Source of the DNA: Candidatus Omnitrophota bacterium
GTDB taxonomy: Bacteria; Omnitrophota; Gorgyraeia; JAUYCX01
Length of the DNA stretch: 64,000 nucleotides
NCBI GenBank assembly: GCA_030692045.1
Contig: JAUYCX010000037.1
Location: 225,357-289,356, forward strand
Reading direction: 5' to 3'
Part shown: one piece after another, positions 20,480-30,290 of the stretch
Layout: every line of letters begins with the position of its first letter
Numbering within the stretch: position 1 is the stretch's first letter
Translations under genes and position numbers: made by a program
Notes under the pieces: model-generated
Databases searched by the model: none
What the model saw: the letters and a program-made list of their open reading frames with translations, nothing else
What the model was told of the DNA's origin: nothing

Positions 20480-22207
20480 GTGTATATTAAAAAGCATACC
20501 CTGCGTTTTAGCGCAGTTTTCCTCTTTTTTATTGTCGCACTTTCCCTCCTGTTAATAAAACTTGTTTTAATCCAAATTTTCCGTTCTGAATATTTAATTA
20601 AGTTAGCAGCCAGCCAACATAATCATTTTCTGGAGTTAGAACCTCAAAGGGGCACTATATACGATAGAAACTTAAGGCCATTAGCTTTAAACCTACCAGC
20701 CTATTCTATCTATGCTGTGCCACGAGAAATAAAGGACAAGTTTATAATCATTCAAAAGCTTAGGCAATTCGTGAATGTCGATGAAGGTTTTTTGTTAGAG
20801 CGTCTTTCTAGGAAAAAAGCATTTGTCTGGCTTATAAGAAAACTACCTTTAAGCACAATAGAAAAAATCAAATCACTAAAACTTGAAGGAATTGGTTTTA
20901 TAAAGGAGAGTAAGCGCCATTACCCAAACAGCCATTTGGCAAGCCAGACAATCGGCTTTGCAGGAATGGATAACGTGGGATTAGAAGGATTGGAATTAAT
21001 GTATGATAAATATTTAAAGGGTGAGTTTGGTTGGTGCTTTGTTTTGCGGGACGCCCGTCAGAGGGAATTGCTTTTAGAAAAAGATAATGTTCCTGCCAGA
21101 GATGGCTTTGATATTGTTTTAACAATTGATGAGACTATTCAGTATATTGCCGAGCGCGAACTTGACCTTGCCTTTAAAAAACATAATGCAAGAGGAGCCA
21201 CAATTATTGTAATGAATCCTAAGACCGCAGAAATCTTGGCTTTAGCAAACAGGCCTACCTTTGACATCAATAAATATAACGAGGCTGGTTTAGAAGAGAG
21301 GCGTAACCGTGCTATCTGCGATTTGTTTGAGCCTGGTTCCGTATTTAAAATTGTTACTGCCACAGCAGCCATTGCCGAAGGCAAGGTTTCTGAAGAAGAT
21401 AGATTCTTTTGCGAGAATGGTAAATTCCAGGTGGCTAACCACATTTTGCATGACCATAGACCCCATGGTTGGTTAAAATTTAGAGAGGTAATTGAGCAAT
21501 CAAGTAATATCGGTACAACCAAGGTTGCACAAATTTTAGGTGCGCAAATTATTTATGATTACTCCAAGAAATTTGGCTTTGGCCAGAAAACAAATATAGA
21601 TTTACCAGGAGAGATTTCTGGTATGTTAAAAGAGCCACGCTTTTGGTCTAAGACTTCTATTGGTGCAGTGCCAATTGGTCAGGAAATAGGGGTTAATGTT
21701 CTTCAACTTGCTGTTGCAATTTCCTCAATTGCCAACGATGGTTTACTTATGAAGCCATTTATAGTTAGATATATTCGCGATAAGCAAGGCGAAGTAATCA
21801 AAGAATTTAGCCCTGTTTCTATTAGGCAAATCATGGAGCCAGCAATTGCCAATCGCCTGAAACAAATTTTAACTGGTGTAATAGAAAATGGAACCGGCAA
21901 GTTAGGCCAAGTTTTAGGATACAAGGCAGCAGGTAAAACCGGCACAGCCCAGAAATTGGAACCAAATGGCAGTTATTCTCATAATAAATTTTTTGCCTCT
22001 TTTATCGGCTTTGTTCCAGTAGAAGACCCTAAATTAGCAATTGTAGTAATCGTAGATGAACCGCATCCATCTTATTTTGGCGGAACTGTCTGCGCTCCAG
22101 TATTTAAAAGAGTAGCTGAGGATTCCTTAAGATACCTTGAGGCAACTTCCTTAAAAGAATTTGTTAAATCTGATGAAACTAAGACTTATCCTGCCGCAAT
22201 TAGATAA
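20480..22207 (+). CDS. ftsI: Septal peptidoglycan transpeptidase (PBP3/FtsI)
   Basis: 575 residues from a GTG start at 20480. It has a single N-terminal membrane anchor (about 10-32), a PBP dimerisation region, then the transpeptidase motifs: GSVFK (SxxK), EQSSN (SxN) and AAGKTGTAQ (KTG). No PASTA domain is seen. It cross-links peptidoglycan at the division site. It overlaps murE by 35 bp. Confidence 0.93.
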   Translation: MYIKKHTLRFSAVFLFFIVALSLLLIKLVLIQIFRSEYLIKLAASQHNHFLELEPQRGTIYDRNLRPLALNLPAYSIYAVPREIKDKFIIIQKLRQFVNVDEGFLLERLSRKKAFVWLIRKLPLSTIEKIKSLKLEGIGFIKESKRHYPNSHLASQTIGFAGMDNVGLEGLELMYDKYLKGEFGWCFVLRDARQRELLLEKDNVPARDGFDIVLTIDETIQYIAERELDLAFKKHNARGATIIVMNPKTAEILALANRPTFDINKYNEAGLEERRNRAICDLFEPGSVFKIVTATAAIAEGKVSEEDRFFCENGKFQVANHILHDHRPHGWLKFREVIEQSSNIGTTKVAQILGAQIIYDYSKKFGFGQKTNIDLPGEISGMLKEPRFWSKTSIGAVPIGQEIGVNVLQLAVAISSIANDGLLMKPFIVRYIRDKQGEVIKEFSPVSIRQIMEPAIANRLKQILTGVIENGTGKLGQVLGYKAAGKTGTAQKLEPNGSYSHNKFFASFIGFVPVEDPKLAIVVIVDEPHPSYFGGTVCAPVFKRVAEDSLRYLEATSLKEFVKSDETKTYPAAIR

Positions 22208-23633
22208 GGAATTATTAGACAGCTTTGGAAATATAGAAATTAAGGGCATAAGCTGTAACTCACAATCTGTTTCTAATGATTATATTTTTGTGGCAATTAG
22301 AGGTACAAAGCTTGATGCTAATAGATTTATTTATGATGCGATAAACAAAGGTGCAAGAATAATAATTAGCGACAGCATTGAGAGTTTTTCGCAGTCTAAA
22401 AAAGCTGTATTTATCAAGGTTAAAGATTGTCGAGAAACCTTATCTAAAATTGCTGCTAATTTTTATGGCAGACCCTCAGAAAAAATCAAGGTAATTGGCA
22501 TAACAGGAACTAACGGTAAAACCACAATCTCTTATTTATTGGAAAATATTTTACAAAAAGCTGGTTTTGATGTTGGCGTGATTGGAACGATAAATTATCG
22601 CTTTAAGAATAGACTTATCCCTGCAATAAATACAACTCCTGGCCCTTTAGAAATTCAATCTTTATTAAATTCAATGCTTAAAGAGAAGCTAAAATATGCT
22701 GTTATGGAGGTTTCTTCTCATTCATTGGATCAAAAAAGGGTTTTGCATGTAAATTTCCAAAGTGCGATATTCACTAATTTAACCGCTGAACATTTGGATT
22801 ATCACCCTAATCTTGAGAATTATTTCCAAGCCAAAGCAAAGCTATTTAAAAATTTAAATAAAACCGCTTGCGCAATTGTAAATCTCGACGACAAATATGC
22901 CAAAGAGCTGATTAAAATTACGCCTGCTGATGTTTTAACTTACGGGATTATTCATAAGGATGCTGATGTAAGGGCAGAGGAGTTATGCCTTACCATAGAT
23001 GGAGCTAAATTTAAACTCATCACCAAGGATTGTATATCTGAAATAAAAACTGATTTAGTAGGCAAACACAATGTCTATAATATTTTAGCGGCAATAAGTT
23101 TAGCATTGGCTGAAAAAATTGATTTGAATATCATAAGGCAGGCAATTGAAGGCTTCAAGGGAGTGCCGGGTAGGTTAGAAGAAGTTAAGTCTGGTTTAAA
23201 TTTCAGGGTTTTTGTAGATTTTGCACACACACCCGATGCCTTAAAAAATGTCTTAACCAGTTTAAAAGAATTTAATCCTGCGCGCATAATTTTAGTTTTT
23301 GGTTGCGGAGGAGACAGGGACAGAATTAAACGCCCGTTAATGGGCAAGATTGCAAGTTGCATGGCGGATTTTTCAATTATTACCTCTGATAATCCGCGCA
23401 GTGAAGATCCGCAATCTATTGCTGATCAAATTATTCAAGGTATGAGTTCAAAAGATTATAAAATTATTCTGGATAGAAAAGAGGCAATAAAAGAGGCTCT
23501 GTCTTTGGCAAGAAAAGATGATTTGGTCCTAATTGCTGGTCGTGGCCATGAGGCATATCAGGTGTTTAAAGACATAACAATTGCTTTTGATGATAGGCAA
23601 GAAGTAAAAAATATTTTGGAATGTTTAAAGTAG
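22173..23633 (+). CDS. murE: UDP-MurNAc-tripeptide synthetase MurE
   Basis: 486 residues from the ATG at 22173. GITGTNGKTTISYLLE is the ATP site, and TSDNPRSEDP near the C-terminus contains DNPR, the signature of enzymes that add meso-diaminopimelate. This implies mDAP-type peptidoglycan. It overlaps ftsI upstream and murF downstream. Confidence 0.95.
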   Translation: MKLRLILPQLDKELLDSFGNIEIKGISCNSQSVSNDYIFVAIRGTKLDANRFIYDAINKGARIIISDSIESFSQSKKAVFIKVKDCRETLSKIAANFYGRPSEKIKVIGITGTNGKTTISYLLENILQKAGFDVGVIGTINYRFKNRLIPAINTTPGPLEIQSLLNSMLKEKLKYAVMEVSSHSLDQKRVLHVNFQSAIFTNLTAEHLDYHPNLENYFQAKAKLFKNLNKTACAIVNLDDKYAKELIKITPADVLTYGIIHKDADVRAEELCLTIDGAKFKLITKDCISEIKTDLVGKHNVYNILAAISLALAEKIDLNIIRQAIEGFKGVPGRLEEVKSGLNFRVFVDFAHTPDALKNVLTSLKEFNPARIILVFGCGGDRDRIKRPLMGKIASCMADFSIITSDNPRSEDPQSIADQIIQGMSSKDYKIILDRKEAIKEALSLARKDDLVLIAGRGHEAYQVFKDITIAFDDRQEVKNILECLK

Positions 23634-24994
23634 GGGAAATTCTAAAAGCAACGGGGGAAAAGCTAATTCAAGGAAATAAGGATTGTCATTTCCTGGGTAT
23701 TTCTATTGATTCGCGCACCATAAGACCCGGAGAGTTGTTTTTGGCTATTAAAGGTAACAATTTTGATGGCCACAATTTTATTAACGAGGCAATAAGAAAA
23801 TCTGCCAGAGGAATTGTTATCTCGAGAAATAAAAGTTTTTCAGCTGCAAAGAATTTAGTTATTATTCGAGTAAAGGATACAACGAAGGCATTAGGAGATA
23901 TTGCAAGATATAATCGAGAAAGATTTAATATTCCTTTGGTAGCCATTACAGGAAGCAATGGCAAAACCACCACCAAAGAGATGTTAGCTTTTGTGCTTGA
24001 AAAAAGATTTAAAGTTTTAAAAGCGATGGCAACTTTTAATAATCAAATCGGTGTTCCTCTGACACTTTTAAAATTAAGACGAAGCCATGAAATTGTTGTA
24101 TTGGAATTAGGCACTAACCATTTTGGCGAGATAGATTATCTTTCCAAAATCTGTCAACCCAATATTGCTATAATTACTAATATCGCTCCGTCTCATTTAG
24201 AGTTTTTCAAGAACTTAAATAATGTTTTTAAAGAGAAATATTCCTTAATAAGAAATCTTAAACAGGAGAAAGTTGCAATTGTTAATGGCGATGACAGATA
24301 TTTGAATAGGCTAAATCAATATCCAAATCCAAAAATGGTTATCAAATTTGGTATTAATAATAAAAGTGATTTTAAGGCTGAAAATATTGAATTGATAAAT
24401 GAAAAAATTCGATTTTACTTAAACGGCAAAATTTCAATAGACCTAAATACAATTGCCAAGCACAATGTGTATAATTGTTTAGCTGCCATTGCCTGTTGTA
24501 AATACTTTCATTTAGATTATAATTGTATACAAGATTCATTAAAAGAGTTTAGTTTTCCTTCCGGCAGGTTAGAGGTAAAGAATTTCAAAAATATCAAGGT
24601 TATCGACGATACCTACAATGCTAATCCATTGTCTTTTAAGAATGCTATTGATGCCTTAAGTAGCTTGGATTCTTTAGGTAGGAAGGTTTTAATCTTTGCT
24701 GATATGCTGGAGTTGGGGTGCGATGCAGATAAACTGCATTTTTTATCTGGGAAATACGCAGCTGACTCTGGGATAGATATATTAATAGGGGTGGGGAATT
24801 TGACAAAACACTTTTTATCTGGCGCAAGAAAAGCCGGTATGTCAAAGAAATCAATTTTTCATTTTAAATCTAGCCAGGCGGCTAAAAGAGAAATCTCAAA
24901 AATAATAAGGGCAAAGGATTTGGTCTTAGTTAAAGGTTCAAGGCTAATGCAGATGGAAAAGGTAGTGCAAGCCTTAAAGAGTTCGGGGGTTTAA
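23621..24994 (+). CDS. murF: UDP-MurNAc-tripeptide D-Ala-D-Ala ligase MurF
   Basis: 457 residues. DSRTIRPGELFLAIKG near 27-42 and the ATP motif TGSNGKTTTKEM near 109-120 identify MurF, and VIDDTYNANP is in the C-terminal domain. It completes the pentapeptide of the cell-wall precursor. Confidence 0.95.
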   Translation: MFKVGEILKATGEKLIQGNKDCHFLGISIDSRTIRPGELFLAIKGNNFDGHNFINEAIRKSARGIVISRNKSFSAAKNLVIIRVKDTTKALGDIARYNRERFNIPLVAITGSNGKTTTKEMLAFVLEKRFKVLKAMATFNNQIGVPLTLLKLRRSHEIVVLELGTNHFGEIDYLSKICQPNIAIITNIAPSHLEFFKNLNNVFKEKYSLIRNLKQEKVAIVNGDDRYLNRLNQYPNPKMVIKFGINNKSDFKAENIELINEKIRFYLNGKISIDLNTIAKHNVYNCLAAIACCKYFHLDYNCIQDSLKEFSFPSGRLEVKNFKNIKVIDDTYNANPLSFKNAIDALSSLDSLGRKVLIFADMLELGCDADKLHFLSGKYAADSGIDILIGVGNLTKHFLSGARKAGMSKKSIFHFKSSQAAKREISKIIRAKDLVLVKGSRLMQMEKVVQALKSSGV

Positions 24995-24997
24995 AGT

Positions 24998-26086
24998 ATG
25001 TTTTATTATCTTCTTTATTCTCTGCATGATACATTCTCGGCTTTAAATGTCTTTCGCTACATTACCTTTAGAAGCGCTTTGGCAGCTGTAACATCATTTT
25101 TGATTAGCATAATTCTGGGGCCAATAATAATTAAAAAGCTGACCCAACTTAAAATTGGACAACACGTCAGAAAAGAAGAAAGCCTTGCACTTTACGATTT
25201 ACACCGTCATAAACAAGGAACTCCCACCATGGGTGGCGTATTAATTTTAGCCAGTATCTTGGTATCTGTATTTTTATGGTCGGATTTGTATAACAGTTAT
25301 GTAGTTATAACTATCTTAACTTGTATTTGGTTGGGGATTGTGGGATTTTTTGATGATTACCTTAAGCTTACCCAAAAAAAATCAAAGGGATTAAACGCAA
25401 CAATGAAATTATTCTGGCAGTTTCTTCTAGGGATTTTTATTGGATTATATATTTATTTAGATCCAAACATTACTACAACATTGGATTTTCCATTTTTTAA
25501 AAAAATCGTCATTGATTTAGGCATATTTTATATTCTCTTTGTGATTCTAATAATTGTTGGCTCATCCAATGCGGTAAACTTGACTGATGGTTTGGATGGA
25601 CTGGCAATTGGTTGTGTGTTAATGGTTTCTTTTGCCTTAGCTATTTTAAGCTATGTTTCAGGCCATGTCCAAATAAGTAGGTATCTACTTATTCCTTATA
25701 TCTCTGGCGTTGGAGAATTAACTGTTTTTTGTGCCGCGATATTCGGTGCTAGCTTGGGCTTTTTATGGTTCAATTGTTTTCCGGCAACAGTTTTTATGGG
25801 GGATGTGGGTTCTCTTTCTCTGGGAGGGACGCTGGGAATAATTGCTGTTTTTATTAAGAAAGAGTTGCTTTTAGGAATTTTAGGTGGAATTTTTGTTATT
25901 GAGGCTTTGTCTGTAATTTTACAGGTTGCCTCATTTAAGCTTAAGAAAAAAAGGATATTTAAGATGACCCCAATTCATCATCATTTTCAGATGATGGGTT
26001 GGCCAGAGTCTAAGATTATCATAAGGTTCTGGATAATTGGAATAATTTTAGCGATTTTAACAATTATGACGCTGAAGTTAAGATAA
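24998..26086 (+). CDS. mraY: Phospho-MurNAc-pentapeptide transferase MraY
   Basis: 362 residues with about ten membrane segments. Conserved motifs: GTPTMGG near 72-78, the catalytic DDYLKL, NAVNLTDGLDGLA near 191-203 and TPIHHHFQMMGW near the C-terminus. It makes lipid I at the inner membrane. Confidence 0.96.
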   Translation: MFYYLLYSLHDTFSALNVFRYITFRSALAAVTSFLISIILGPIIIKKLTQLKIGQHVRKEESLALYDLHRHKQGTPTMGGVLILASILVSVFLWSDLYNSYVVITILTCIWLGIVGFFDDYLKLTQKKSKGLNATMKLFWQFLLGIFIGLYIYLDPNITTTLDFPFFKKIVIDLGIFYILFVILIIVGSSNAVNLTDGLDGLAIGCVLMVSFALAILSYVSGHVQISRYLLIPYISGVGELTVFCAAIFGASLGFLWFNCFPATVFMGDVGSLSLGGTLGIIAVFIKKELLLGILGGIFVIEALSVILQVASFKLKKKRIFKMTPIHHHFQMMGWPESKIIIRFWIIGIILAILTIMTLKLR

Positions 26087-26087
26087 G

Positions 26088-27338
26088 ATGGAATTAAAAA
26101 ATAAACGTGTATCAATAATAGGTTTTAGCCGCAGTGGACAAGCAGTAGCTAAACTTCTTCAAAAAGTAGGAGCAAAAATTAATATTTCCGATAATTCTAA
26201 TGACCCAAGACTAAAAATCAATTTGGAGAAGTTAAATTTAAATAATGTCAATAGTGAATTTGGCAAGCATACTGAGGATTTTATTAAAGAGAGCCAATTG
26301 GTTGTAATAAGTCCAGGTGTAAGAATAGATTCAAAACCTGTTATCTGGGCTAAAAAAAGAAACATCCCAGTGATTAGCGAAATTGAGTTGGCATATCAAT
26401 TTTGTCCTGCGCCAATTGTAGCAGTTACAGGCACAAACGGCAAGACAACTGTCACAACATTAATTGGAGAAATTTTGAAGCTTACTAAAAAAAATGTTTT
26501 TGTCTGCGGGAATATTGGAGAGCCTTTTTCTAAGTTTGTTTTGGATATTAAACCAAATGACATAGTAAGTTTAGAGGTTAGTTCTTTTCAACTGGAGACT
26601 ATAAAGCATTTTAAACCTTATGTTGCAGTTTTTTTAAATTTCAACCAAAATCATCTGGATAGGCATAGTGATATGAATGAATATTTGGCGTTGAAAAAAA
26701 GAATCTTTATGAATCAAACTTCGAGGGATTGGGCAGTGTTAAATTATGGCGATAGTGTGGTAAAAGGTCTTGCCAAAGAAATTAAATCTAAAGTAGTTTT
26801 TTTTAATCACCACAAAAAAAATGATATAACCAATCCCAATTACTTAGCTTCTATGAGTGTAGGAAAAATTTTTGGTGTAAGTAGCCATGATTGCCAAGAG
26901 GTATTTTGCAATTTTAAAGGTATGGAGCATCGCCTGGAATTTGTTACAAATATTAACGGCATTGATTTTGTTAATGATTCCAAAGCTACAACCGTAGAGG
27001 CTGCAGTTTGGGCTTTAAAAAATATAGATAAACCTATCATTATGATTGCCGGCGGCAGGAATAAGGGGTGCGATTTTACAACATTACGCAATTTGGTAAA
27101 AGTTAAAGTTAAGGAAATGATTTTAATTGGCGAAGCAAGAGAAAAGTTAAGAAAAGCATTTTCTGGTGTAGTAAAAATCCAAGATGCAGATACCTTTGAG
27201 AATGCCATTAAATTATCCTTTCAAGAAGCAGAAAGTGGCAACTGTGTGCTTTTGTGTCCAATGTGTGCAAGTTTCGATATGTTTAAAGACTTTGAAGAAA
27301 GGGGCAGAATTTTTAAAGAGCTAGTTCATAAGCTATAA
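26088..27338 (+). CDS. murD: UDP-MurNAc-L-alanine-D-glutamate ligase MurD
   Basis: 416 residues, shorter than E. coli MurD but complete: N-terminal Rossmann-like domain, VTGTNGKTTVTTL near 109-121, NFNQNHLDRH near 180-189, and the C-terminal IAGGRNKGCDF segment. It adds D-glutamate to UDP-MurNAc-L-Ala. Confidence 0.94.
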   Translation: MELKNKRVSIIGFSRSGQAVAKLLQKVGAKINISDNSNDPRLKINLEKLNLNNVNSEFGKHTEDFIKESQLVVISPGVRIDSKPVIWAKKRNIPVISEIELAYQFCPAPIVAVTGTNGKTTVTTLIGEILKLTKKNVFVCGNIGEPFSKFVLDIKPNDIVSLEVSSFQLETIKHFKPYVAVFLNFNQNHLDRHSDMNEYLALKKRIFMNQTSRDWAVLNYGDSVVKGLAKEIKSKVVFFNHHKKNDITNPNYLASMSVGKIFGVSSHDCQEVFCNFKGMEHRLEFVTNINGIDFVNDSKATTVEAAVWALKNIDKPIIMIAGGRNKGCDFTTLRNLVKVKVKEMILIGEAREKLRKAFSGVVKIQDADTFENAIKLSFQEAESGNCVLLCPMCASFDMFKDFEERGRIFKELVHKL

Positions 27339-27343
27339 TATAA

Positions 27344-28432
27344 ATGCGTTATATAAGAATATCCCTGGTTATGGTTACTTTTGTTTTGATTGCTATTGGT
27401 GTAGTAATGATTTATAGCGCCAGCAGTATTTATGCTTGGGAAAGATTGGGAAGCAGCGCCTATTTTTTAAAAAGGCATCTTATGTATTTAATTTTGGGAT
27501 TACTAGTTACACTTTTATCTATGTCTATTGACTACCGGAGTTTAAAAAATTTTGTAAAGCCTATACTTTTGATTTCTTTTACTCTTTTGGTATTAGTGAT
27601 TCTGCCAGGAATTGGAAGCGAAATTGCTGGTGCCAGGCGTTGGTTTAGGTTATTTGGTTTTAGTTTTCAGCCTTCGGAATTTGCAAAAATTGCTATCATA
27701 GTTTATATAGCTGATTATTTATCGCGTAAGGAAGACATAATCAAAGATTTTATTCGAGGTTTTGTGCCAGCCATGATTGTTTTAGGAACATTTACTTTAC
27801 TTATACTACTACAGCCGGATTTAGGCACAGCTGTTTCGATAGTCGCGGTTGTAATCTTAATGCTTTTTGTAGCAGGGACAAGATTGTTGCATTTGGGATT
27901 GGTTATTCTTTTTGCAATTCCCACGTTTTATGTTTTGATATTAAGTGCGCCTTATAGAATGGCGCGAATAGTTGCATTTTTAAATCCTTGGGCTGATCCT
28001 AAGGGTAGCGGTTTTCAGATTATCCAATCACAGATTGCAATAGGAAGCGGAGGAATTTTAGGCAGGGGTTTAGGCAGGGGCTTGCAAAAACTTTTTTATC
28101 TGCCTGCTGCGCACACTGATTTTATCTTTTCCATTATTGCAGAAGAATTAGGTTTGTTGGGAGCGTTGAGTGTGGTTGCGCTTTTTATAATTTTTATTTG
28201 GCAGTCAGCAAGAATTTGCAAAAATGCCGTTGATAGTTTTGGATATTATTTAAGCTTAGGAATTTTTTCTATGATTAGTTTCGAGGTGATTGTTAATATT
28301 GGCGTAAGCCTGGGTAATCTGCCTACAAAGGGATTGCCGCTTCCTTTTATCAGCTACGGAGGTTCATCGTTAGTCTTTAATATGCTAAGCTTAGGATTGC
28401 TTCTGAATATTGCTCGGACAAAAGAAATATGA
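27344..28432 (+). CDS. ftsW: SEDS glycosyltransferase FtsW
   Basis: 362 residues with about ten membrane segments. GARRWFRLFGFSFQPSEFAK near 91-110, PDLGTA near 160-165 and the C-terminal LPTKGLPLPFISYGGSS near 327-343 are SEDS signatures. In this place it should be FtsW, the septal glycan polymerase partner of FtsI. Confidence 0.94.
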   Translation: MRYIRISLVMVTFVLIAIGVVMIYSASSIYAWERLGSSAYFLKRHLMYLILGLLVTLLSMSIDYRSLKNFVKPILLISFTLLVLVILPGIGSEIAGARRWFRLFGFSFQPSEFAKIAIIVYIADYLSRKEDIIKDFIRGFVPAMIVLGTFTLLILLQPDLGTAVSIVAVVILMLFVAGTRLLHLGLVILFAIPTFYVLILSAPYRMARIVAFLNPWADPKGSGFQIIQSQIAIGSGGILGRGLGRGLQKLFYLPAAHTDFIFSIIAEELGLLGALSVVALFIIFIWQSARICKNAVDSFGYYLSLGIFSMISFEVIVNIGVSLGNLPTKGLPLPFISYGGSSLVFNMLSLGLLLNIARTKEI

Positions 28433-29511
28433 AGGTAATTATTTGCGCCTCTGGAGCTGGCGGACATGTTTTTCCTGCCTTAATCTTGGCTAAAAGGTTA
28501 AGACAAGAAAATTCTCAAGTTTATTTTGTAGTAGATAAAGTTGGAATTGAAAGTAGATTAATTGAAAATGGATTAGTAATTGAGTTTATTTCTGCAACAA
28601 AGATAAGTTTTAGTTCAATAGTAGATTTTTTAAAGGGCACCATTAATTTAATAAAATCTTTTTTTGAATCGTTAGATATACTCAAGAGAGTTAAACCAAG
28701 TGTAGTTATCGGTTTTGGCGGATATGCATCATTTCCAATTGTTAGCTGTGCTTGGCTTTACCGGATTCCCATAATTATCCACGAGCAGAATGTAATTCCC
28801 GGCAAGGCAAACCGCATACTTTCATTTTTTTCTAAGAAGATAGCTGTAAGTTTTATTCAAACTATTAAATATTTTCCTGCGAATAAAAAAATTATTTATA
28901 CTGGATGCCCAGTGCGGCAAGAATTATTTGAAGTAAGAAGAGAAGACAGCTTTAAATTTTTTAATTTAAACCCAGATAAATTTACAATTCTTGTGATGGG
29001 CGGCAGCCGCGGAAGTCATAAGATAAATGAGGAATTTGTTAAGGCCGTTTCTCTAATAAGAGAAAAGTCTCAATTCCAAATTATTCATCTAACTGGCGAT
29101 AAAGATTTAGATTATGTAAGAAGTGCTTTTGACTTGATTGGAGCTGTTGTTTGTTGTGTTGCATTTCTGGAAAAAATGGGGTATGCTTATAACATAGCTG
29201 ATTTGGTAATTTCTCGCGCCGGGGCATCGAGTTTAGCTGAAATTGTTAGCTTTAAAATCCCCTCGATACTTATACCTTATCCTTTTGCCTATAATCATCA
29301 GATGGCGAATGCCTTGAGTTTAGAGAAAAAGGGAGTGGCAATTGTTATCGAGGATAAGAATTTATCTAAAGATAAATTAAAAGAAATTTTATCAAATCTT
29401 TTAGACAACAAGGGCAAACTTAAAGCAATGAAAGAATGTTTTAATAGAATTGCCGTTCCAGATGCAACTAAGAATTTAGTGCAATTAGTTATTTCTTTGG
29501 TAGACAAATGA
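28429..29511 (+). CDS. murG: UDP-GlcNAc:lipid I GlcNAc transferase MurG
   Basis: 360 residues, GT28 family. GAGGHVFPALILAK near 9-22, IHEQNVIPGKANR near 117-129, MGGSRGSHKINE near 185-196 and SRAGASSLAEI near 264-274 are the standard motifs. It makes lipid II. It starts within the ftsW end and overlaps the next gene. Confidence 0.95.
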   Translation: MKVIICASGAGGHVFPALILAKRLRQENSQVYFVVDKVGIESRLIENGLVIEFISATKISFSSIVDFLKGTINLIKSFFESLDILKRVKPSVVIGFGGYASFPIVSCAWLYRIPIIIHEQNVIPGKANRILSFFSKKIAVSFIQTIKYFPANKKIIYTGCPVRQELFEVRREDSFKFFNLNPDKFTILVMGGSRGSHKINEEFVKAVSLIREKSQFQIIHLTGDKDLDYVRSAFDLIGAVVCCVAFLEKMGYAYNIADLVISRAGASSLAEIVSFKIPSILIPYPFAYNHQMANALSLEKKGVAIVIEDKNLSKDKLKEILSNLLDNKGKLKAMKECFNRIAVPDATKNLVQLVISLVDK

Positions 29512-30290
29512 GTAAAAAATTATTTATCATTTTATTCTTATTGGGTGTATTTTTACAACATAATTTGTGTTTTGCAAAAGAATGGAACTCTCATAGAAGC
29601 AGCCACTTTCTTGTCTATTACAAAAAAGCTCCAGAGGATTTCATTGATGAAGTTATTGAAACTGCAGAGGAATATTATCGTTCAATCACCAGTGATTTGG
29701 GTTTCACGCGTTTTGATGAGTGGAGCTGGGATGAGCGTGCAAAAATATATATTTATGATGATTTAGATGAATATGTAAAGGCAACCAATCAGCCCTCTTG
29801 GTCAGGCGGCTCAGCTTCTTATAGCGAAAAGAGAATTAATACCTATCCTCATGCTTCAGGTTTTTTTGATACGCTTCTTCCTCATGAATTAGCGCACATC
29901 ATTTTCAGGGAGTTTGTGGGTCTTAGGACAAATTTACCTTTATGGCTTGATGAGGGAGTTGCTTCTTGCCAGGAGAAGGCAAAACGTTGGGGCTCAGCAA
30001 AGGTTGTTAAAAAAGCTATCGCCGATAAAAAATTTATTCCTCTGACTGAACTTGAGAAAGTTAGTTTACGTTCTTCGCAGGATAAGGATTTAGTAGAACT
30101 CTTTTATGCAGAATCAGCCAACATTGTTTATTTTCTTCTGACTGAATTCAACCGTTATAATTTTGTAGATTTTTGTAAGGCCTTAAAAGAAGGAAAAAAA
30201 TTTGATGAGGCGCTGCATAAAGGTTATCCACGATTTGATAACTTAGAAGATTTAAATAGGGCATGGATTAGTTATTTGGAGAATGAGTAG
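29508..30290 (+). CDS. Exported gluzincin-type zinc peptidase of unknown role
   Basis: 260 residues with a signal peptide (about 1-23). The metal site is HELAH at 126-130 with a downstream glutamate in LWLDEG (E149), the pattern of peptidase-MA-like gluzincins. The gene sits between murG and murC with 4-bp and 8-bp overlaps, so it is co-translated with cell-wall genes. This is not a normal member of the dcw cluster. A periplasmic role on envelope proteins or precursors is an inference from place only. Confidence 0.8.
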   Translation: MSKKLFIILFLLGVFLQHNLCFAKEWNSHRSSHFLVYYKKAPEDFIDEVIETAEEYYRSITSDLGFTRFDEWSWDERAKIYIYDDLDEYVKATNQPSWSGGSASYSEKRINTYPHASGFFDTLLPHELAHIIFREFVGLRTNLPLWLDEGVASCQEKAKRWGSAKVVKKAIADKKFIPLTELEKVSLRSSQDKDLVELFYAESANIVYFLLTEFNRYNFVDFCKALKEGKKFDEALHKGYPRFDNLEDLNRAWISYLENE

